A stretch of DNA of 64,000 bases from Arthrobacter sp. B3I4. GTDB taxonomy: Bacteria > Actinomycetota > Actinomycetes > Actinomycetales > Micrococcaceae. Shown here one piece after another: positions 1 through 8,231 of the stretch. The position numbers and the translations under genes are program-made. The notes beneath the pieces are model-generated. The model was not told the origin of the DNA, searched no databases, and saw nothing but the letters and a program-made list of their open reading frames with translations. How positions within the stretch are numbered: position 1 is the first letter of the stretch; each line of letters opens with the position of its first letter. The DNA lies in assembly GCF_030816855.1 (NCBI RefSeq), contig NZ_JAUSYK010000001.1, positions 1,488,001 to 1,552,000 on the forward strand. Direction: 5' to 3'.

Positions 1-2
1 TC

Positions 3-662
3 CTGGTCCGCCGCGACTTCAAAGCCCTGGGCTGGATGGCTGCCGGGTTCTTCGGCTCCATCGCGCTGGCCTGGGCCCTTCTTCCCACCGCGTCGCTGAC
101 CTTCTGGACCAAAATCCTGCCGGACACCGGGCGCATCGGCGGCCCGGCTTACGTGGACAACCTCTCGGTCAAGGGCCTGCTGCTGCATTTGGGGCTGCCG
201 GACTCGTCCTCGACCACGCTGGTCTGGCTGGTGCTCGCCCTCGGCCTCACCGCCGTGGCCGCGCTCGTGATCAAGTGGGCGGTCGACGCGGACGAGAACT
301 TCGTGGCCGTGTCCGCGACCGCGCTGCTGATGCTGCTCATCAGCCCGGTGTCGTGGTCCCACCACTGGGTCTGGATGGCTGTAGCGCTGCCGTGCATGGG
401 ATTCGCCATCCACCGGGTCCCCTCGCGGAACGGCCGGATGCGGCTGGCGGGCTGGGTGATCGTGGCCGCGTCCGCCCTCGCCTTCTACCTGACGCCCAAG
501 TACCTGTCGGTCATGGCCGGGGCGCACGAGTGGGGCAAGGACCCGCAGACCCAGTGGCAGCTCATCGTCGCGAGCCTTGGCGTAGTCTGCGGGGTCGCCA
601 TGCTGGTCTACTGGGCGCTGGCTTACCGGCCCTCACGCGCTGCGCTGCGGCCCGCATCGTAG
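3..662 (+). CDS. GT87/DUF2029-type membrane glycosyltransferase, C-terminal part (start lies before the window)
   Basis: The reading frame enters from the left edge without a start codon, so the N-terminal half, including the GT-C catalytic loop, is missing. The visible 219 residues contain about six hydrophobic segments. They align with the C-terminal half of the next gene: PDTGRIGGPAYVDNLSVKG here against PDTSRIGGAGYVDNLSLKG there, and both have SPVSWSHHWVW. The pair is therefore a tandem duplication. GT87 enzymes are polytopic, usually polyprenyl-phosphate-mannose-dependent alpha-mannosyltransferases that build envelope glycans outside the membrane. Family is confident from the paralog; donor and acceptor are not known. 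Confidence 0.75.
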   Translation: MVRRDFKALGWMAAGFFGSIALAWALLPTASLTFWTKILPDTGRIGGPAYVDNLSVKGLLLHLGLPDSSSTTLVWLVLALGLTAVAALVIKWAVDADENFVAVSATALLMLLISPVSWSHHWVWMAVALPCMGFAIHRVPSRNGRMRLAGWVIVAASALAFYLTPKYLSVMAGAHEWGKDPQTQWQLIVASLGVVCGVAMLVYWALAYRPSRAALRPAS

Positions 663-694
663 CCCGCTCTTTCCTCGCCCCCTGCCGCGAGTGT

Positions 695-744
695 GCATTT
701 CACGGCAGTGTTTGCGACAAACACTGCCCTGACCTGTAACCTCG
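695..744. repeat. Palindromic dispersed repeat, copy 1
   Basis: A 50-bp element holding an 11-bp perfect inverted repeat, GGCAGTGTTTG (704-714) and CAAACACTGCC (718-728), with a 3-nt loop. It starts GCATTTC and ends CTCG. It aligns without gaps to 3072-3121, with most differences in the loop. It sits between the two glycosyltransferase genes. It could act as a terminator, but no T-run follows. Confidence 0.55.
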
Positions 745-816
745 ATGAGGCAACCGCCGCATGCAGATGGCGCGCGCGGGTTCCGCGTCCAGGGCAGTTA
801 TTTTGGGGAGAACGAG

Positions 817-2217
817 ATGCCAGTGCTCGACGCCGATGGCCGCCCGGCCCCGCCCGGGAACCCGTCCAAGCCCCTGACGAACACGAAGCCGGCACGCCCG
901 GCCCGAGCCGCCGTGCTCGCGTCGGCTCTGCTTCTGCTGGCGCTGGCCGCTTTGGTCTTCGTGGTGAGGCACTGGTTGACCCTCTGGGGCGAGCAGGGCC
1001 TGGACTTCAGCGTCTACTGGTATGGCGGCAAGATCCTCAACGACGCGGGCCAGGCGCCGTCGGACCTCTACCAAGGCTACGTCGACAAGGCCGGCGGCCC
1101 GGCGCTGCCGTTCACCTACCCGCCCTTTGCCGCCCTGCTCTTCGGCCTGTTCGCCAGGCTCCCGGAAAAAGTTGCGCTGAACCTGTTCAACACAGCGGGA
1201 GTCCTCACGGCGTTCTGGGTGGCGGCCCGCACGGTCCGCTATTGGAATGGCAGGACAGGCTGGCGGGAGACCTTCCGCTCGCCGGGCAACGGCTGGGCCG
1301 CGGTGATCCTGTTTTTAGCCTTGCTCAATCTCGGTCCCTGGCGCGAGACGCTTGCTTTCGGGCAAATCAACATCCTGCTTATGGGGCTGATGGCTGCCGA
1401 CCTGCTGGCCCGGAACCCCCGCTGGTCCCGCGGCATCCCCGGACGGGGGTTCCTGGTGGGTGTAGCCGCCGGCATCAAACTGACCCCGCTGGTGTTCGGG
1501 CTCTACTTCCTGCTTCGCAAGGACTGGCGCGGCCTGCTGAACATGGCGGCGGGATTCTTCACAACTGTCTTCATCGGAGGCCTGCTGCGCCCGGCTGAAA
1601 CCCTCGAGTTCTGGCTCTCCACCCTGCCGGACACCTCCCGGATCGGTGGGGCAGGCTACGTCGACAACCTGTCACTCAAAGGCGCGCTGCTCCACTTCGG
1701 CGTTCCCGAGGCCGCCGTCACCGTGCCGTGGCTGGTTATGAGCGTGCTGGTGGTGGCCCTCGCCGCCAGCATCATCAAGACCGCGAGCGAACAGGGCGCG
1801 CGGGTGGTCGCTATCTCCGCCACAGCGCTGACCATGCTGCTGATCAGCCCGGTCTCCTGGTCGCACCACTGGGTATGGGTCGCTATGGTGCTGCCGGCCT
1901 TCGCCTGGACCCTCCGCGAGACACCACGCCGCTACCGCGGGACCCGGTGGCTGCTGGGAACGGTGCTTGGCGTGTCCGTGCTCGTTTTTCTGTTTTCGCC
2001 CAAAACGATCGGCACTGCCCTCGGAGCGCAAAACCTGGACCTGCAGACACCAGACTTGTGGATAATGGCGTCCAGCGCTGGCGTCTTCTGCGCTGTTGCC
2101 CTCATGCTGTGCTGGCTGTTCGTCCTGCGTCGGGGATCATTGGCCCGGGACGTCATCAACATCGACCGGACGCTGAAGCCAGCGGCTGCGGCCCTGCTGC
2201 CGCAACCGCCGCGCTAG
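817..2217 (+). CDS. GT87/DUF2029-type polytopic glycosyltransferase
   Basis: 466 residues with a proline-rich cytoplasmic N-terminus (to about 30), then about ten membrane segments. The motif LDFSVYWYGG (about 62-71) carries Asp63, the position of the catalytic Asp in the first external loop of GT-C/GT87 mannosyltransferases. The start at 817 is chosen because GGGGAG lies 6 nt upstream; the frame also extends to an ATG at 745, which lacks a ribosome site and would run through the palindromic repeat. It is a tandem paralog of the preceding partial gene. The likely role is addition of a sugar from a polyprenyl-phosphate donor to an envelope glycan or lipoglycan. Family fairly sure, substrate unknown. 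Confidence 0.8.
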   Translation: MPVLDADGRPAPPGNPSKPLTNTKPARPARAAVLASALLLLALAALVFVVRHWLTLWGEQGLDFSVYWYGGKILNDAGQAPSDLYQGYVDKAGGPALPFTYPPFAALLFGLFARLPEKVALNLFNTAGVLTAFWVAARTVRYWNGRTGWRETFRSPGNGWAAVILFLALLNLGPWRETLAFGQINILLMGLMAADLLARNPRWSRGIPGRGFLVGVAAGIKLTPLVFGLYFLLRKDWRGLLNMAAGFFTTVFIGGLLRPAETLEFWLSTLPDTSRIGGAGYVDNLSLKGALLHFGVPEAAVTVPWLVMSVLVVALAASIIKTASEQGARVVAISATALTMLLISPVSWSHHWVWVAMVLPAFAWTLRETPRRYRGTRWLLGTVLGVSVLVFLFSPKTIGTALGAQNLDLQTPDLWIMASSAGVFCAVALMLCWLFVLRRGSLARDVINIDRTLKPAAAALLPQPPR

Positions 2218-2227
2218 GCTGGGCCGC

Positions 2228-3049
2228 ATGACCCCGTCCACCGCTTCGCCTCAGCCTGCACCCGAGAACCTGGGCACAAAGGCCGCCCCCGGGCCGGCCG
2301 TGCAACGCAAGACCGCGCTGGTGACCGGCGTCGGACGGCTCGCCGGACTCGGCGCCGGCATCGCCCGCCGGCTTGCCGCCGACGGCTGGGACCTCGTCCT
2401 GACCTACTGGCAGGACTACGACGCCAGGATGCCGTGGGGCGTCCAGCCCGACGACGTCGAACGGCTCACCGCCGAGTTGCAGGCCACCGGCGCCGCTGTG
2501 GTGGCGGTGCAGGCCGACTTCCAGGATCCGGGGGCAGTCGACCGGCTGATGGCCGCTGCGGCAAACGAGGCGGGAAGCCTCCAGGGGCTCGTCCTGAGCC
2601 ATGCCGAGTCGGTGGATTCCGGCATTCTGGACACGAGCATCGAGAGCTTCGACCGGCACTTTGCGGTCAATACCCGCGCAAGCTGGCAGGTGATTACGGC
2701 CTTCGCCCGGCAGGTTCCGGCCGGCGGCGGCGCCATCGTGGCCCTCACCAGCGACCACACCGCCTTCAATCTGCCCTACGGCGCCTCCAAAGGCGCCCTG
2801 GACCGGATCGTGATTGCCGCGGCCCGGGAGCTCGGCCCGCTGGGCATCAGTGCCAACGCGCTCAACCCGGGGCCGGTGGACACCGGCTGGATGGACGAGC
2901 AGTTGCGCGAGGACCTGGCCGGGAGGCAGCCCGGCGGACGGCTCGGAACTCCGGCGGACGTCGCCGGGACGGTGGCGTTCCTGCTCTCGCCCGAGGGCCG
3001 CTGGGTATCCGGGCAGCTGGTCAAGGCCGACGGCGGCTTCTCCGCCTGA
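2228..3049 (+). CDS. SDR family oxidoreductase
   Basis: 273 residues forming a short-chain dehydrogenase. The catalytic pair Tyr184-Lys188 lies in YGASK and a candidate Ser175 in LTSDH. The cofactor loop is unusual: TGVGRLAGLGAG (33-44) has a 4-residue insert compared with TGxxxGxG, and the usual NNAG strand is replaced by SHAES. The C-terminus (DGGFSA) is typical of FabG-like enzymes. A -10 hexamer TAGGCT at 2215-2220, whose TAG is the stop codon of the upstream gene, lies 7 nt before the ATG with no Shine-Dalgarno, so the mRNA is probably leaderless. A 25-residue N-terminal tail precedes the fold. Substrate unknown. Confidence 0.85.
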   Translation: MTPSTASPQPAPENLGTKAAPGPAVQRKTALVTGVGRLAGLGAGIARRLAADGWDLVLTYWQDYDARMPWGVQPDDVERLTAELQATGAAVVAVQADFQDPGAVDRLMAAAANEAGSLQGLVLSHAESVDSGILDTSIESFDRHFAVNTRASWQVITAFARQVPAGGGAIVALTSDHTAFNLPYGASKGALDRIVIAAARELGPLGISANALNPGPVDTGWMDEQLREDLAGRQPGGRLGTPADVAGTVAFLLSPEGRWVSGQLVKADGGFSA

Positions 3050-3071
3050 TGCCCCGCCGGGCGCCGAGTTC

Positions 3072-3121
3072 GCATTTCGCGGCAATGTTCCCGTGGCGCA
3101 TTGCCGTGAACTGTCAACTCG
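3072..3121. repeat. Palindromic dispersed repeat, copy 2
   Basis: Second copy of the element at 695-744, same length and same ends (GCATTTC to CTCG). Arms are TTCGCGGCAATG (3076-3087) and CATTGCCGTGAA (3099-3110), with one wobble-type mismatch. The loop differs from copy 1 while most arm changes keep pairing. It lies between the SDR stop and the end of the convergent acyl-CoA dehydrogenase gene. Confidence 0.55.
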
Positions 3122-3230
3122 TGGCCAGCGACAGCCGGACGGGACGGTTCGACCGACGGGAGGGTTCGGGCGGCGGAAGGGTTCGGCCGACAGGACTGTG
3201 GGATCTACGGAAGTCCAGGCGCGCGGCCGG

Positions 3231-4418
3231 TCAGCGGAAGGCGGCCAGCCCGGTGATGTGCTGGCCCAGGACCAGGGTGTGCACCTCGTCGGTGCCCTCG
3301 TAGGTCCGGACCGATTCGAGGTTGGCGGCGTGCCGCAGCGGTGAGTAGTCCAGCGTGATGCCGTTTCCGCCCAGGATGGTCCGTGCCTCCCGGGCGATCG
3401 CGATCGCTTCCCGCACGTTGTTCAGCTTGCCCAGCGAAATCTGTTCCGGCCGCAGCTTTCCGGCGTCCTTGAGCCGGCCCAGCTGCAGCGCCAGCAGTGT
3501 GCCCTTCTGGATTTCCACCAGCATGTTCACCAGCTTCTCCTGGGTGAGCTGGTACCCGGCCAGCGGTTTCCCGAACTGCAGGCGCTCCTGCGAGTACCGC
3601 AGCGCGGCCTCATAGGAGTCCCGGGCAGCCCCCATCGCACCCCACGCGATCCCGTACCGCGCCTCGTTCAGGCAGCTGAAGGGACCGCGCAGCCCGCGCG
3701 CCGCCGGCAGCAGCGCCTCCGGGCCGAGCCGGACACCGTCGAACGCGACATCGCACTGGATCGACGCCCGCATTGAGAGTTTCTGCGTGATCGGCGCCGC
3801 CGTGACGCCCGGTGTCCCTGCGGGAACCAGGAAGCCGCGCACGCCGTCGTCGGTCATGGCCCAGACCACCAGCACGTCCGCCACGGAGGCCAGCCCGATC
3901 CAGCGCTTGGCGCCGTCCAGGATCCAGCCGGCGTCCTCGCCGGTGCCATCCCGGCGGGCGAAGGTTTGCATGGCTGCGGGGTCGGAACCGGCAGTGGGTT
4001 CGGTCAGGGCGAAGCAGCCGATCATCTCGCCGGCGGCCATCCGGGGCAGCCATTCCTGCTTTTGCTCTTCCGAGCCCCACAAGTGGATGGCGGTCATTGC
4101 GAGGGAGCCCTGCACCGACACAAAGGTGCGGATCCCGGAATCACCGGCCTCGAGCTCCATCGCGGCCAGGCCGTACTCGACGGCGGAGCGCCCCGGGCAA
4201 CCGTAGCCTTCCAGCTGCATGCCCAGCACCCCGAGTTCACCCAGTTCCGGAGCCAGGTCCAGCGGGAACACGCCGTCGTCGTACCAGCCGGCAATGCCGG
4301 GGCGGATCCGCTGGTTGGTGAAATCGCGGATCCCCTCCCGTACTGCCAGCTCCTCGGCGCTCAACAGGGAATCGAGGGCCATCACATCGGACGCATTCAT
4401 CGCTCCATCGCTGCTCAT
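3231..4418 (-). CDS. gcdH: Acyl-CoA dehydrogenase, glutaryl-CoA dehydrogenase-like
   Basis: 395 residues with the full acyl-CoA dehydrogenase fold. CFALTEPTAGSDPAAM is the FAD/substrate loop, and RTYEGTDEVHTLVLGQ near the C-terminus places the catalytic base at Glu374. The motifs GMQLEGYGCPG and ILGGNGI are those of the glutaryl-CoA dehydrogenase branch, which oxidises and decarboxylates glutaryl-CoA to crotonyl-CoA in lysine and tryptophan breakdown. A related short-chain or (iso)butyryl enzyme cannot be excluded. Start ATG at 4418 has AGGAT about 8 nt upstream; an in-frame ATG six codons later is possible. It stands alone, convergent with the SDR. Confidence 0.8.
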   Translation of the reverse strand: MSSDGAMNASDVMALDSLLSAEELAVREGIRDFTNQRIRPGIAGWYDDGVFPLDLAPELGELGVLGMQLEGYGCPGRSAVEYGLAAMELEAGDSGIRTFVSVQGSLAMTAIHLWGSEEQKQEWLPRMAAGEMIGCFALTEPTAGSDPAAMQTFARRDGTGEDAGWILDGAKRWIGLASVADVLVVWAMTDDGVRGFLVPAGTPGVTAAPITQKLSMRASIQCDVAFDGVRLGPEALLPAARGLRGPFSCLNEARYGIAWGAMGAARDSYEAALRYSQERLQFGKPLAGYQLTQEKLVNMLVEIQKGTLLALQLGRLKDAGKLRPEQISLGKLNNVREAIAIAREARTILGGNGITLDYSPLRHAANLESVRTYEGTDEVHTLVLGQHITGLAAFR

Positions 4419-4641
4419 TGCAGCATCCTATTCCTGCAGCAGCCCTTGCCCCCGGTCCTGCCGCCTGCCCGGACGCCGCCGTGCGCGCTCCTGCCCAGTT
4501 GCCTCGGCGGGCCGCACCTGACTCGCGCCGACACGCCGGTGTCAGGAGGCTGCGGACGCCCGGGACCGCTAGTAACTGGGCAGGAACGCGGCGGTTGCTC
4601 GCTTGCGGCCTGCCCGAGTCCACCGGTCCTACACTGGTGCC

Positions 4642-5295
4642 ATGAAAACCGCCTCTGTCCTTGCCGTCTGCCGGGTGCACCAGCTGCTCAGCGATGAGGG
4701 CAGGCTCGGGGTGACCGCCATCGACAAGCGGGCCGTGGATGGACCCGTCAAGGTTCACCGGCTGGGGCTGCGGGGGGACGTCCAGGTTGACCGCGTCGAT
4801 CACGGCGGCGAAGACCAGGCCCTTTACGCCTACTCGCAGGCCGACGCCGACTACTGGGCCGCGGAACTGGGGCGGGACATCCCGCCGGGCTACCTCGGCG
4901 AGAATCTGCGCGTCGCCGGCCTCGAAGCGACCCACGCCGTAATCGGCGAACGCTGGCGGATCGGGCTCGACGTCGAGGTCGAGGTCACCTCCCCGCGCAT
5001 CCCGTGCGGCACCTTCCAGCGGCGGGTCAACGAACCGCACTGGGTGAAGCGGTTCACGGAAGCCGGCAGGGTGGGGACGTACCTGCGGGTGGTGCGGGTC
5101 GGCAGCGTCCGGGCCGGGGACCACATCCACCGCTCCTACGTGCCAGCGCACGGCGTGACCGTGGGCAAGTGGTTCTCCGACCCCACGGTCCAGGATATGG
5201 AGGCCCTCCGGGACGCCGACGCCGAGGGTTCCATCCGGTTGCAGGCGGAGTACCACCGGCAGTTCGAGAAGCTGCAGGCGAAGACCCGGAGCTAG
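4642..5295 (+). CDS. MOSC domain protein, YiiM type
   Basis: 217 residues. The MOSC beta-barrel fills the N-terminal two thirds, with HGGEDQALYAYSQAD (54-68) and the conserved Cys122 in PCGTFQ, the expected molybdenum-cofactor sulfur ligand. The last about 50 residues form the small C-terminal 3-alpha domain of the YiiM branch. Family members reduce N-hydroxylated bases and amidoximes with Moco. The start is the ATG at 4642: TACACT (4630-4635) lies exactly 6 nt upstream with no Shine-Dalgarno, so a leaderless message is predicted. An upstream in-frame ATG at 4603 lies inside the promoter and is rejected. Monocistronic. Confidence 0.85.
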   Translation: MKTASVLAVCRVHQLLSDEGRLGVTAIDKRAVDGPVKVHRLGLRGDVQVDRVDHGGEDQALYAYSQADADYWAAELGRDIPPGYLGENLRVAGLEATHAVIGERWRIGLDVEVEVTSPRIPCGTFQRRVNEPHWVKRFTEAGRVGTYLRVVRVGSVRAGDHIHRSYVPAHGVTVGKWFSDPTVQDMEALRDADAEGSIRLQAEYHRQFEKLQAKTRS

Positions 5296-5416
5296 CACCC
5301 AGACGCACCGGCTCCCGAGCTCAGCAGGCCGGCACGTGGCTGCCGAGCTGAGCTGGCCGACACCGGAACCAGTGCCAGCTGTGTGCGCAAGCTCACCGCC
5401 GTCGTCGTCGTCCGCG

Positions 5417-5447
5417 TTGGCATCGGTGCGTTTGCATGCCGTACACT
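5417..5447 (+). promoter_or_regulatory. Probable promoter of the DEAD-box helicase gene
   Basis: TTGGCA (5417-5422) and TACACT (5442-5447) with a 19-nt spacer, somewhat long. It predicts a transcript start near 5454 and a leader of about 300 nt. Matches are visible but untested. Confidence 0.45.
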
Positions 5448-5453
5448 TGAAAC

Positions 5454-5759
5454 ATCCCCCACTCCGGAAATCCCTTATTTCCTGCCCAATTCTTGAGGCA
5501 AGACTGGTAAGTGTTGGGGCCTGCGCGATTGCGACGCAGGCATTTTCATAGGGAGAGCCGGCTAAAGAAAACGCTGTACAGACTGCTGGGATAGCAGCCA
5601 AGAGATGCAGCGGGAAGTCCTGCCACGGGATTGCGAAAGCGCCGGACTTCTATGTGACCGGCCGGTCAATGTATGTCCGGCACCACGGCTCACGCGTACT
5701 GCGGCTCCGCTCACCTCGGGTAGTGCCGCCTGGCCCCTATGGATGAGGAACATTCCCCT
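5454..5759 (+). promoter_or_regulatory. Long structured 5' leader of the DEAD-box helicase gene
   Basis: About 305 nt without a convincing gene between the predicted start of transcription and the helicase ATG. It holds a stem-loop GCCTGCG (5519-5525) / CGCAGGC (5535-5541) followed by ATTTT, a small hairpin CTGCT/AGCAG near 5582, and an outer stem CCGGAC/GTCCGG (5642-5680) enclosing the palindrome TGACCGGCCGGTCA (5655-5668). Long leaders are typical of cold-induced helicase mRNAs. No known riboswitch class is recognised. Confidence 0.4.
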
Positions 5760-7793
5760 ATGCCCGAAAATCAGGACAACTCCGTCGACACTGAAAACAC
5801 CCAGGCCGACGTCGAGGGTACTGAAACGGCTGCCACTGCGGCCGCCGACACCACTGCTGCCCCCAGCACCGAGAAGACCTCTGACGCCACCGGCGACGAC
5901 GAAACGGGCCTCCGCTTCGTCGACCTCGGTATCGACGCCCGCGTCCTTGCCGCCCTTCAGGATGTCGGCTACGAGAAGCCGTCCCCGATCCAGGCAGCCA
6001 CCATTCCGCTGCTGCTTGAAGGCCGCGACGTCGTGGGCCTGGCCCAGACCGGTACCGGCAAGACTGCAGCATTCGCAGTGCCGGCCCTGTCCCGTCTGGC
6101 CGAGCTCCACGACCTGAACGGCCCGTCCCGCAAGACCCAGGCCCTGGTCCTGGCCCCGACCCGCGAGCTGGCACTCCAGGTCGCCGAGGCGTTCACCTCC
6201 TACGCCAAGCACATCGATGACTTCACCGTCCTCCCGGTCTACGGCGGCTCCGCGTACGGTCCGCAGCTCGCCGGCCTGCGCCGCGGTGCCCAGGTTGTTG
6301 TCGGCACCCCCGGCCGCGTCATCGACCACATCGCCAAGGGCTCGCTGGACCTGTCCGAACTCCAGTACCTGGTGCTGGATGAGGCCGACGAGATGCTGCG
6401 CATGGGCTTTGCCGATGACGTCGAGCAGATCTTCCAGCAGACCCCCGAGGGCCGGCAGGTTGCACTGTTCTCCGCCACCATGCCGAGCCAGATCCGCCGC
6501 ATGTCGAAGCAGTACCTGAACAACCCGGCCGAGGTCCAGGTCAAGTCCAAGACCACGACCGGCGCCAACACCCGCCAGCGCTACCTGCAGGTGATGGGAC
6601 CGCACAAGCTCGATGCCATGACCCGCATCCTTGAGGTTGAAGAGTTCGATGGCGTCATCGCCTTCGTGCGCACCAAGATGGCCACCGAAGACCTCGCCGA
6701 CAAGCTGCGCGCCCGCGGTTTCCAGGCCGCGGCCATCAACGGTGACATCCCGCAGCAGCAGCGCGAACGCACCGTCGACGCGCTCAAGGAAGGCCGCATC
6801 GACATCCTGGTCGCTACCGACGTCGCGGCCCGCGGCCTCGACGTCGAGCGGATCAGCCACGTGATCAACTACGACATCCCGCACGACACCGAGTCCTACG
6901 TCCACCGCATCGGCCGCACCGGCCGTGCAGGCCGCTCGGGTGACGCGATCCTGTTCATGACGCCGCGGGAGAAGTACCTGCTGCGCTCCATTGAAAAGGC
7001 GACCCGCCAGCCGGTCGAGCAGATGCACCTGCCCACCGCCGAGTCGGTCAACACGCTGCGTCTGGGCAAGTTCGCTGACAAGATCACCGAAACCCTCGAG
7101 TCCGAGGACGTCTCGGTGTTCCGTGACCTGATCGCTTCCTATGAGCAGGAGCACAACGTTCCAGCCGCCGAGATCGCCGCCGCACTGGCCGTCATGGCGC
7201 AGGGCGGACAGCCGCTGCTGGTCAAGGAACTGCCGGCAGCGCCGGAATTCCAGAAGCGCGAGCGGTCCAAGGACGGCTTCGGCTCACGCGGCCCGACCCG
7301 CACCCTGACCGAGGGCAACGCCACTTACCGGATCGCCGTCGGACGCCGCCAGCGCGTCATGCCGGGCTCCATTGTTGGCGCCATCGCCAACGAAGGCGGC
7401 ATCTCCTCGGCGCAGATCGGCGGCATCGACATCCGCTCGGACCACTCCCTCGTGGAGCTCCCGGCGGACCTGAGCCCCGACCAGCTGAGAGCACTGTCCC
7501 GCACCCGGATCGGCGGCGAGCTGATCCACCTCGAGCTGGACAACGGCCGCAAGCCCTCCGGTGACCGCGGCTCCTACCAGGGCAACCGCGGGGGAGAACG
7601 CAGCGGCGGCTACTCCGGCGGCAGCGGAAACTTCAAAGGCAACGGCGGCTTCAAGCGCGAATTCCGCAAGAACGACGGCGAGCGTTCCTCGGCTGACCGC
7701 GGCGGACGCTCCTTCAGCGACCGGAACGAACGCGGTGCGGACACCCGCAAGCCGCGCACCGAAGGCGGCTTGAAGCCCCGCAACAAGTGGTAA
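5760..7793 (+). CDS. deaD: DEAD-box ATP-dependent RNA helicase, DeaD/CsdA type
   Basis: 677 residues. An acidic low-complexity N-terminus (to about 50) precedes the two RecA-like domains: Q motif near 53-78, AQTGTGKT (95-102), PTRELA, TPGR, DEAD (207-210), SAT (238-240), ARGLD and HRIGRTGRAGR. A DbpA-type RNA-binding domain follows (TYRIAVGRRQRVMPGSIVGA onward), then a Gly/Arg/Ser-rich tail. Such helicases unwind rRNA and mRNA in ribosome assembly, especially in the cold. The start at 5760 is preferred because GAGGA lies 10 nt upstream; an in-frame ATG at 5739 would overlap that site. Monocistronic with a clear terminator. Confidence 0.93.
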   Translation: MPENQDNSVDTENTQADVEGTETAATAAADTTAAPSTEKTSDATGDDETGLRFVDLGIDARVLAALQDVGYEKPSPIQAATIPLLLEGRDVVGLAQTGTGKTAAFAVPALSRLAELHDLNGPSRKTQALVLAPTRELALQVAEAFTSYAKHIDDFTVLPVYGGSAYGPQLAGLRRGAQVVVGTPGRVIDHIAKGSLDLSELQYLVLDEADEMLRMGFADDVEQIFQQTPEGRQVALFSATMPSQIRRMSKQYLNNPAEVQVKSKTTTGANTRQRYLQVMGPHKLDAMTRILEVEEFDGVIAFVRTKMATEDLADKLRARGFQAAAINGDIPQQQRERTVDALKEGRIDILVATDVAARGLDVERISHVINYDIPHDTESYVHRIGRTGRAGRSGDAILFMTPREKYLLRSIEKATRQPVEQMHLPTAESVNTLRLGKFADKITETLESEDVSVFRDLIASYEQEHNVPAAEIAAALAVMAQGGQPLLVKELPAAPEFQKRERSKDGFGSRGPTRTLTEGNATYRIAVGRRQRVMPGSIVGAIANEGGISSAQIGGIDIRSDHSLVELPADLSPDQLRALSRTRIGGELIHLELDNGRKPSGDRGSYQGNRGGERSGGYSGGSGNFKGNGGFKREFRKNDGERSSADRGGRSFSDRNERGADTRKPRTEGGLKPRNKW

Positions 7794-7817
7794 CCACTCG
7801 GTTATAAGCAGTGCCTG

Positions 7818-7850
7818 AACGGGCCGGCTCTTCGGAGCCGGTCCGTTTCT
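7818..7850 (+). terminator. Rho-independent terminator of deaD
   Basis: 13-bp stem AACGGGCCGGCTC / GAGCCGGTCCGTT with a UUCG tetraloop (7831-7834) and one G-U pair, ending in TTTCT. It starts 24 nt after the deaD stop. Confidence 0.85.
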
Positions 7851-7868
7851 GCTATCCGTGGGCCGATG

Positions 7869-7943
7869 CCCGGCGTCGGGACGGCGCGATGCCCGACGTC
7901 GGGATTGGCCTTTTTGACGGTGTCGACCGCTCCCGATGTCGGC
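7869..7943. promoter_or_regulatory. Three CCCGACGTCGGG-like palindromes upstream of tRNA-Thr
   Basis: CCCGGCGTCGGG (7869-7880), the perfect palindrome CCCGACGTCGGG (7892-7903) and CCCGATGTCGGC (7932-7943). The first two lie in the longer shared context ATGCCCGRCGTCGGGA. They fall in the roughly 250-nt space between the deaD terminator and tRNA-Thr, where I see no gene. A binding-site cluster is possible; the protein is unknown. Confidence 0.35.
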
Positions 7944-8058
7944 TTCGTCACATCCCCGGCCGTGGGCCTTTTACCGTGCCGGATGAAGAGCCCGCCAGGT
8001 CCGGAAAAGCCCGGAATACCGCGGCCGGTGCCGGCATGGGAGGAGGCCGTTGGCCGAT

Positions 8059-8087
8059 TTGTTGGCAGCGGAATCTTCCGGTAAAGT
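8059..8087 (+). promoter_or_regulatory. Promoter of tRNA-Thr
   Basis: TTGTTG (8059-8064), 17-nt spacer, TAAAGT (8082-8087). The predicted start near 8094 leaves only about 5 nt before the mature tRNA 5' end. Confidence 0.55.
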
Positions 8088-8098
8088 ATTTACTCGTT

Positions 8099-8170
8099 GC
8101 CCCCCTAGCTCAGTGGTAGAGCGCGTTCTTGGTAAGAACGAGGTCACCGGATCGATTCCGGTGGGGGGCT
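8099..8170 (+). tRNA. tRNA-Thr(GGT)
   Basis: Cloverleaf folds fully: acceptor GCCCCCC/GGGGGGC, D-arm GCTC/GAGC, anticodon stem CGTTC/GAACG with loop TTGGTAA (anticodon GGT at 8131-8133), and T-stem ACCGG/CCGGT with loop ATCGATT. The discriminator is T8170. The 3' CCA is not encoded. It reads ACC and ACU threonine codons. Confidence 0.95.
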
Positions 8171-8231
8171 CTGGGTGAGGGCCTGTGTCAAGGCGGTTTT
8201 GACCGGCTTGATGCAGGTTTTTCTCATTCGT

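Noticed and set aside
5519..5546. Early hairpin in the deaD leader as a genuine terminator of a short upstream gene
   Set aside because: No gene lies just upstream on that strand, and the tail ATTTTC is short; kept only as part of the leader.
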